Part shown: positions 58,856 through 64,000 of the stretch, piece by piece
Layout: each line of letters opens with the position of its first letter
Numbering within the stretch: position 1 is the first letter of the stretch
DNA from: Azonexus sp.
Lineage (GTDB): Bacteria > Pseudomonadota > Gammaproteobacteria > Burkholderiales > Rhodocyclaceae
DNA: 64,000 nucleotides
NCBI GenBank assembly: GCA_031274715.1
Contig: JAISPT010000039.1
Location: forward strand, 1 to 64,000
Direction of reading: 5' to 3'
Made by a program: the position numbers and the translations under genes
The notes under the pieces: model-generated
What the model saw: only the letters and a program-made list of their open reading frames with translations
Databases searched by the model: none
What the model was told of the DNA's origin: nothing

Positions 58856-59452
58856 TCAGTCTTTTTCAACCGGCATCTGCAGCACGCGGACGCGATCCTT
58901 CGCCTTGACGAAGACCTGCTGATTCGGGTTGGTGTTCTTGGTCTTCTTCGGCCCGCGATAGGTCAGCACGATGGCCGCGACCATACCGACCAGCAGCACG
59001 ATGGAAGCCAGTTCGAACGGATAGACGAAATCGGTGAACATCAGGCGGCCGATTTCCTTGGTATTGGAAATCCCGGGCGGCACGACGGCCTCGGCGGCCG
59101 GCACCTGAAAATACTTGCTGCCGAGCACCAGGCCCATTTCCAGGACCATCAGCAGGCCGAGCACGGCCCCAAGCGGCAGATAGTTCCAGAAGCCCTGGCG
59201 GATGCGGTCGATATTGATGTCGAGCATCATCACCACGAACAGGAACAGGACCATGACCGCGCCGACATAGACAAGGATGATGGCGATGGCCAGGAACTCA
59301 GCCTGTAGCAAGGCCCAGATGCCGCCGCAGGTGAAGAAGGCCAGGATCAGGTGCAGCGCGGCGTGAACCGGGTTGCGCGCGGTGATCACGCGCAATGCCG
59401 CGAAGATCAGGATCGCCGACAGGAAGTAGAAAACCAGGGTTTGAAAATCCAT
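58856..59452 (-). CDS. nuoJ: NADH-quinone oxidoreductase subunit J
   Basis: Five-helix complex I membrane subunit, 198 residues. Family segments NPVHAALHLILAFF and FLAIAIILVYVGAVMVLFLFVVMMLDI are visible. The start at 59452 (MDFQTLVFY) is preferred; a GTG at 59461 would add MFA. Confidence 0.93.
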   Translation of the reverse strand: MDFQTLVFYFLSAILIFAALRVITARNPVHAALHLILAFFTCGGIWALLQAEFLAIAIILVYVGAVMVLFLFVVMMLDINIDRIRQGFWNYLPLGAVLGLLMVLEMGLVLGSKYFQVPAAEAVVPPGISNTKEIGRLMFTDFVYPFELASIVLLVGMVAAIVLTYRGPKKTKNTNPNQQVFVKAKDRVRVLQMPVEKD

Positions 59453-59464
59453 CGCGAACACCTG

Positions 59465-59953
59465 TTATCGGTAGGGCGCGTCGAGCGCGCGATCTTCGGC
59501 GATCTGCGCTTCGTAGCGGTCGCCGTTGGCCAGCAGCATCGGCTTGGTGTAGTACAAATCGCCGCGCTTCTCGCCGTGGTACTCGAAAACCCGGGTCTCG
59601 ACGATGGCGTCGACCGGGCAGGCTTCCTCGCAGAAGCCGCAGAAAATGCACTTGGTCAGATCGATGTCGTAGCGGGTCGTGCGCCGCGAACCGTCATCAC
59701 GCGGCTCAGCTTCGATGGTGATGGCCAGCGCCGGGCAGACGGCTTCGCACAACTTGCAGGCAATGCAGCGTTCCTCGCCGTTCTCGTAGCGGCGCAGGGC
59801 GTGCAGGCCACGGAAGCGGAAACTCTGCGGCGTTTTTTCCTCGGGATACTGGACGGTGATCTTGCGGGCGAAGAAATACCTGCCCGTCACCGCCATCCCT
59901 TTCAACAACTCCTTGAGGAGGAGGCTGTTGAAGATTTCCTTCATCGAACCCAT
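59465..59953 (-). CDS. nuoI: NADH-quinone oxidoreductase subunit I
   Basis: Peripheral-arm ferredoxin-like subunit, 162 residues, carrying two 4Fe-4S clusters: CIACKLCEAVCP near residue 60 and CIFCGFCEEACP near residue 100. It relays electrons towards the quinone site near NuoB/D. Confidence 0.96.
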   Translation of the reverse strand: MGSMKEIFNSLLLKELLKGMAVTGRYFFARKITVQYPEEKTPQSFRFRGLHALRRYENGEERCIACKLCEAVCPALAITIEAEPRDDGSRRTTRYDIDLTKCIFCGFCEEACPVDAIVETRVFEYHGEKRGDLYYTKPMLLANGDRYEAQIAEDRALDAPYR

Positions 59954-59963
59954 TACGCGCCCC

Positions 59964-61013
59964 TCACTTCCAGATATTCAGCGGCGACATCATCCAGACG
60001 CCGACGACGACGAGCCAGATCAGACAGATCGGCAGAAACACTTTCCAGCCCAGGCGCATGATCTGGTCGTAGCGATAGCGCGGGAAGGTGGCGCGGAACC
60101 AGAGATACAGGAACAGGACAGAGCAAATCTTGGCAAACAACCAGACGATGCCGTCCGGCAGGAAGCCGACCGGCGACGACCAGCCACCGAGGAACAACAG
60201 CGAGGTCAGCGTGGCGACCAGGATCATGTTGGCGTATTCGGCCAGGAAGAACAGCGCGAAGGCCATGCCGGAGTATTCGACGTGGAAACCGGCGACGATT
60301 TCCGATTCGCCCTCGGCGACGTCGAACGGCGCCCGGTTCAGTTCGGCGGTACCGGCAATCAGGTAGACGACGAACATCGGCAGCAGCGGCAGCCAGTTCC
60401 ACGACAGGAAGTTCAAGCCATAGCCGGCAAACAGCCCGGACTGCTGGCCGTTGACGATTTCCACCAGGTTCAGGCTGTTGGACACCATCAGCACGCCGAT
60501 CAGCGAGAAACCCATGGCGACCTCATACGACACCATCTGTGCCGCCGAGCGCATGGCGCCGAGGAAGGCATACTTGGAGTTCGAGGCCCAGCCGGACAGG
60601 ATCACGCCATAAACACCCATCGAGGTGATGGCCATGATGTAGAGCAGGCTGGCGTCGATGTTGGCCAGCACCAGCGTGTCGGTGAAAGGCACCACGGCCC
60701 AGGCCGCCAGCGCCGACGCGATGGCCAGCATTGGGGCGATCAGGAAGATGCCCTTATTGGCGCTGCTGGGAACGATGATTTCCTTGAACAGCAGCTTCAG
60801 GCCGTCGGCAATCGGCTGGATCAGGCCAAACGGACCGACCCGGTTGGGGCCGATACGCACCTGCATGAAGCCGATCACCTTGCGCTCGAAATAGGTCAGA
60901 TACGCGACGCCGAGCATCAGCGGAGCGACGATCAGGACAATTTTCACCAGGGTCCACACGGCCGGCCAGGCAGCGCCGAAAAGCCCGGTGCCAAAATTCA
61001 TCAGTGCGTCCAT
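59964..61013 (-). CDS. nuoH: NADH-quinone oxidoreductase subunit H
   Basis: Eight-helix membrane subunit lining the quinone chamber, 349 residues. Conserved motifs include YFERKVIGFMQVRIGPNRVGP, LNRAPFDVAEGESEIVAGFHVEYSGM and RATFPRYRYDQIMRLGWK, with the expected acidic residues. It is almost contiguous with nuoG. Confidence 0.96.
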   Translation of the reverse strand: MDALMNFGTGLFGAAWPAVWTLVKIVLIVAPLMLGVAYLTYFERKVIGFMQVRIGPNRVGPFGLIQPIADGLKLLFKEIIVPSSANKGIFLIAPMLAIASALAAWAVVPFTDTLVLANIDASLLYIMAITSMGVYGVILSGWASNSKYAFLGAMRSAAQMVSYEVAMGFSLIGVLMVSNSLNLVEIVNGQQSGLFAGYGLNFLSWNWLPLLPMFVVYLIAGTAELNRAPFDVAEGESEIVAGFHVEYSGMAFALFFLAEYANMILVATLTSLLFLGGWSSPVGFLPDGIVWLFAKICSVLFLYLWFRATFPRYRYDQIMRLGWKVFLPICLIWLVVVGVWMMSPLNIWK

Positions 61014-63344
61014 TTATGCACGCTCCACGGAAATTGAACCGAACATCTCGCCCAGGTTCGCGGTGCTGACATGCGCTGCGGCCACCCGAACACAACCGGC
61101 CGGAACGGAATTGTCGACCTTCAGCGACAGCACGGCTTCGCCTTGCCCCTGGCGAACCTTGACCGTCGTAGCGGCAGCCAGACCCAGTTCACCCAGCGTC
61201 TGCTCGCAAACGCGGGCGCTCGGGGCGACCGCATCGGCCGTCTGCTGCAGGGCCGGCGCCCGGCGGACCAGCGGATCGGCAAAATTGATCGGCACATCGG
61301 CAATCCGCTGCAAACCACCGGCCGCGGCCGGCAGGGCGATGACCACGCCGTTCAAGGCATTATCCAGGCCGGTGAGGAACTCTTTACCCACCCCCAACGC
61401 TTCATCGCGCACCGCTTCGCTGGTGTCGTAATCGAAGCCGGCGAGGTTCAGCACATTGCCCAGCACACGCAGTATCTTCCAGGCCGGACGGGCATCGCCG
61501 CGCGCCTTGACGACGCCGTTGAAGCTCTGAATGCGGCCTTCGGTATTGACGAAGGTGCCAGCCGTTTCGGTATAGGGAGCAATCGGCAGCATCACGTCGG
61601 CGTATTCGAGGGCCGGCGCATGCTTGAAGGCAGACATGAAGACGACCAGGCTGGCCTGCTTCAGGGCGCCGAGCACCAATTGCGGATTGGCGCAATCGAA
61701 CTCCGGCTCAATACCCATCAGCACATAGGCCTTGCGCGGCTGCTCGAACATCTGCCGAGCATTGGCACCGCTGGGCAGCGCGCCGGCAGCATGGGCGCCG
61801 ACAGTATTGGCCCCTTCGCCAAGGAAGCCGAGCGTGGCACCGGTCAACCGGGCCAGTTCCTGGGCCAGCGCATGCAGTTGCGCCGCGGCGGCGGACTGGG
61901 TGGCGACATTGCCGAGGAAAACGGCACGCTTTTCACCCTCAACCAGGCTCTGGGCAATCGCCCGGGCCGCTGCGTCGACCGTGACGGAGTCGAGGCCGGC
62001 CGGTACAAGGGCGCCTTTCAGTTCGGCGGCGGCCTTGACGATGGCGCCAAGCGCGGCAGCCAGTTGTGCCGGGGCGACGACCACGTTCCGGTGCAGATTG
62101 ATCAGTTGATCGTCGCCGGCCACCGACAGCAGGCTGACCTTGGTAGTTTTCTTGGCCGCCTGACGCAGGCGTTGGGCGATCAGCGGATGATCCTTGCGCA
62201 AGAAGGAGCCGACCACCAGCGCTGCGTCGAGATCTTTGATCTCTGCCAGGCGCAGGCCGAGCCACGGCGTGCCGGCGCGCTTGCCGTCGGCGGCGAAATC
62301 ACCCTGGCGCGGACGGAAATCGATATTGCTACTGCCCAGGCCGCGCATGACCTTGCCCAGCAGGAACAATTCTTCAACCGTGCAGGACTGAGCCGCCAGC
62401 GCCGCGAGGGTATCGCCGCCATGCTCGCGAGCGACATCCTTGAGGCCATGGGCGGCATAGTCGAGCGCCACATTCCAATCGACCTCGCGCCACTCGCCAC
62501 CCTGCTTGACCATCGGTTTGGTCAGGCGCTCCTCTGAATTCAGGGCCTGATAGGAAAAACGCTCTTTATCGGCGATCCAGCATTCGTTGACCGCTTCGTT
62601 CTCGCGCGGCAGCACACGCATCACGTTGTCGTGCTTGACCTGGACAACCAGATTGGCGCCGACGGAATCGTGCGGGCTGACCGACTTGCGCCGCTGCAAT
62701 TCCCAGGAACGGGCGGTGTAACGGAAAGGCTTCGAGGTCAGGGCACCGACCGGACACAGATCGATCATGTTGCCCGACAGTTCGGAATCGACAGTGCGGC
62801 CGAGGAAAGTGGTGATCTCGGAATGCATGTTGCGGTTGGCCATGCCGAGTTCCATGATGCCGGCAACTTCCTGGCCGAAGCGGACGCAACGGGTGCAGTG
62901 GATGCAGCGGCTCATTTCCTCCATGGAAATCAGCGGCCCAACGTTCTTGTGGAAGACGACGTGCTTTTCTTCGCTGTAGCGGCTCTTCATCGGACCGTAG
63001 CCGACCGACATGTCCTGCAACTGGCATTCGCCGCCCTGGTCACAGATCGGGCAATCGAGCGGGTGATTGATGAGCAGGAATTCCATCACGCCCTTCTGCG
63101 CCTTGACGGCCAGTTCGGAATGCGTGAATACCTTCATGCCGTTGGTCACCGGCGTCGCACAGGCCGGCAGGGGCTTCGGCGCCTTCTCCACCTGGACCAG
63201 ACACATCCGGCAGTTGGCGGCGATCGACAATTTCTTGTGGTAGCAGAAATGCGGGATATAGACCCCGACCTGCTGCGCGGCGTCCATCACCGTGCTGCCG
63301 TCGGGCACTTGCGCTTTCTTGCCGTCGATTTCGATTTCTAGCAT
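61014..63344 (-). CDS. nuoG: NADH-quinone oxidoreductase subunit G
   Basis: Peripheral-arm iron-sulfur protein, 776 residues. The N terminus has the 2Fe-2S site (CRMCLVQVE... CATPV), then CPICDQGGECQLQD and the clusters around CIHCTRCVRFGQEV, followed by a degenerate molybdopterin-oxidoreductase-like body. It passes electrons from NuoE/F to NuoI. Confidence 0.95.
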   Translation of the reverse strand: MLEIEIDGKKAQVPDGSTVMDAAQQVGVYIPHFCYHKKLSIAANCRMCLVQVEKAPKPLPACATPVTNGMKVFTHSELAVKAQKGVMEFLLINHPLDCPICDQGGECQLQDMSVGYGPMKSRYSEEKHVVFHKNVGPLISMEEMSRCIHCTRCVRFGQEVAGIMELGMANRNMHSEITTFLGRTVDSELSGNMIDLCPVGALTSKPFRYTARSWELQRRKSVSPHDSVGANLVVQVKHDNVMRVLPRENEAVNECWIADKERFSYQALNSEERLTKPMVKQGGEWREVDWNVALDYAAHGLKDVAREHGGDTLAALAAQSCTVEELFLLGKVMRGLGSSNIDFRPRQGDFAADGKRAGTPWLGLRLAEIKDLDAALVVGSFLRKDHPLIAQRLRQAAKKTTKVSLLSVAGDDQLINLHRNVVVAPAQLAAALGAIVKAAAELKGALVPAGLDSVTVDAAARAIAQSLVEGEKRAVFLGNVATQSAAAAQLHALAQELARLTGATLGFLGEGANTVGAHAAGALPSGANARQMFEQPRKAYVLMGIEPEFDCANPQLVLGALKQASLVVFMSAFKHAPALEYADVMLPIAPYTETAGTFVNTEGRIQSFNGVVKARGDARPAWKILRVLGNVLNLAGFDYDTSEAVRDEALGVGKEFLTGLDNALNGVVIALPAAAGGLQRIADVPINFADPLVRRAPALQQTADAVAPSARVCEQTLGELGLAAATTVKVRQGQGEAVLSLKVDNSVPAGCVRVAAAHVSTANLGEMFGSISVERA

Positions 63345-63402
63345 GTCGCTACCTTGTAGCCCGTTTTTTCGTTAATTCTTTCGTTACCACGCCGCGCCAT
63401 CA

Positions 63403-64000
63403 TCAGGCCGGAATCTTGTGGAAGCCGCTGCCGGCCCATTGCACATCCTTGGGCACCAGGCAGCACTTGTGTTCGATGTGGTACTCGAACTCGCTGCGGA
63501 AATGTTTGATGAAGCTCTGCACCGGGAAGGCCGCCGCATCGCCCAGTGCACAGATGGTGCGACCGGCGATGTTACCCAGCACGCTATTGAGCAGATCCAG
63601 GTCTTCCGGCTTGCCCAACCCGTTCTCAATGCGGTGCACCACCTTGTACATCCAGGCCGTGCCTTCGCGACAGGGCGTGCACTGGCCGCAGGATTCCTCG
63701 TGATAGAAGAAGGACAGGCGCTCCAGCGCCTTGACCATGCACACCGTCTCGTCCATGACGATGACCGCGCCGGAACCGAGCATCGACCCGGCCTTGCTGA
63801 TCGAGTCGTAATCCATGGTGCAATCCATGATCACCTCGCCCGGCAACACCGGCGCCGACGAGCCGCCCGGAATGACGGCCTTCAGCTTGCGGCCACCGCG
63901 CATACCACCGCACATTTCGAGCAGCGTGGCGAACGAAGTACCGAGCGGGATTTCATAGTTGCCCGGCCGATTGACGTGGCCGGAGACCGAGAACAGCTTG
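63403..64000 (-). CDS. nuoF: NADH-quinone oxidoreductase subunit F (partial)
   Basis: C-terminal part of the NADH- and FMN-binding subunit of complex I; the gene continues beyond the right edge of the window and its start is not present. About 198 residues are visible, including LFSVSGHVNRPGNYEIPLG, the 4Fe-4S motif ESCGQCTPCREG and NIAGRTICALGDAAAFPVQS. NADH and FMN pocket residues lie outside the window. Confidence 0.95.
   Translation of the reverse strand, partial: KLFSVSGHVNRPGNYEIPLGTSFATLLEMCGGMRGGRKLKAVIPGGSSAPVLPGEVIMDCTMDYDSISKAGSMLGSGAVIVMDETVCMVKALERLSFFYHEESCGQCTPCREGTAWMYKVVHRIENGLGKPEDLDLLNSVLGNIAGRTICALGDAAAFPVQSFIKHFRSEFEYHIEHKCCLVPKDVQWAGSGFHKIPA

Noticed and set aside
53009..62537. 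Very long open frames on the plus strand opposite nuoN, nuoM, nuoL and nuoG (up to about 690 codons).
   Set aside because: They mirror conserved membrane and iron-sulfur genes in GC-rich DNA, encode Gln/His/Arg-rich low-complexity sequence and lack ribosome sites. They are antisense shadows.
1..64000. CRISPR arrays, tRNA and rRNA genes.
   Set aside because: No regularly spaced direct repeats, and no cloverleaf or rRNA-like sequence was noticed by eye. A dedicated scan was not possible here.

Overview
The window is chromosomal DNA of a GC-rich betaproteobacterium, most likely in or near the Rhodocyclales (Dechloromonas/Azonexus-like). That placement is inference from gene content and protein character, since no rRNA gene is present. 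It carries one complete Mu-type transposable prophage of 37,223 bp. Host genes occupy 1-13,619 and 50,843-64,000.

Left host arm: trxA, rho (with a C-rich, G-poor leader), rpmE with a strong terminator, a family-39 membrane glycosyltransferase, orn (minus strand), then an overlapping pair of M48 peptidase and rsgA. Next comes a signalling cluster: a response regulator with an HD-GYP output, a 47-codon overlapping small ORF, a 1691-residue CBS/PAS/GAF hybrid histidine kinase, and the 3' part of a convergent response-regulator/ATPase gene. Right host arm: the 5' part of that same gene, a BaiN/HI0933-like flavoprotein, a NUDIX hydrolase, and the distal respiratory complex I operon nuoF(partial)-G-H-I-J-K-L-M-N on the minus strand, closed by a terminator.

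The prophage (13,620-50,842) begins with TG, ends with CA, and is flanked by the 6-bp direct repeat AACAGC. Each end carries two GAGATAAAT-like sites 23 bp apart, starting 11 bp inside the tip, which I read as transposase end-binding sites. Removing the prophage and one repeat copy joins the two host fragments into one intact 298-residue frame.

The prophage has two divergent arms meeting at a palindromic operator near 28,680. The leftward arm runs Ner-like protein, small HTH protein, a DUF3102-like protein, MuA-type DDE transposase, MuB-type AAA ATPase with an N-terminal HTH, several small genes, Gam-like protein, RdgC, DUF2786 protein, GemA, Mor, amidase, gp25/26/27-like proteins, large terminase, portal and F-like head protein, ending at the left tip. 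The rightward arm holds the repressor, an ORF6C-like membrane protein, three accessory genes (two apparently exported, one with a membrane segment), a fused prohead protease/capsid gene, a siphovirus-type tail operon with a programmed -1 frameshift and a tape measure protein, and an adenine methylase at the right tip. Relative to Mu, the immunity-to-F block is inverted, as described for the immunity/early region of Pseudomonas phage B3; the tail is also of the B3/D3112 rather than Mu type.

The least explained material is the accessory cassette at 29,151-31,895, an antisense two-helix membrane ORF at 41,222-41,371, a virion-like protein with a signal peptide, and a fibre with ten 20-residue repeats. 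No tRNA, rRNA, CRISPR array or site-specific invertase was seen, and no gene-free gap exceeds about 260 bp.
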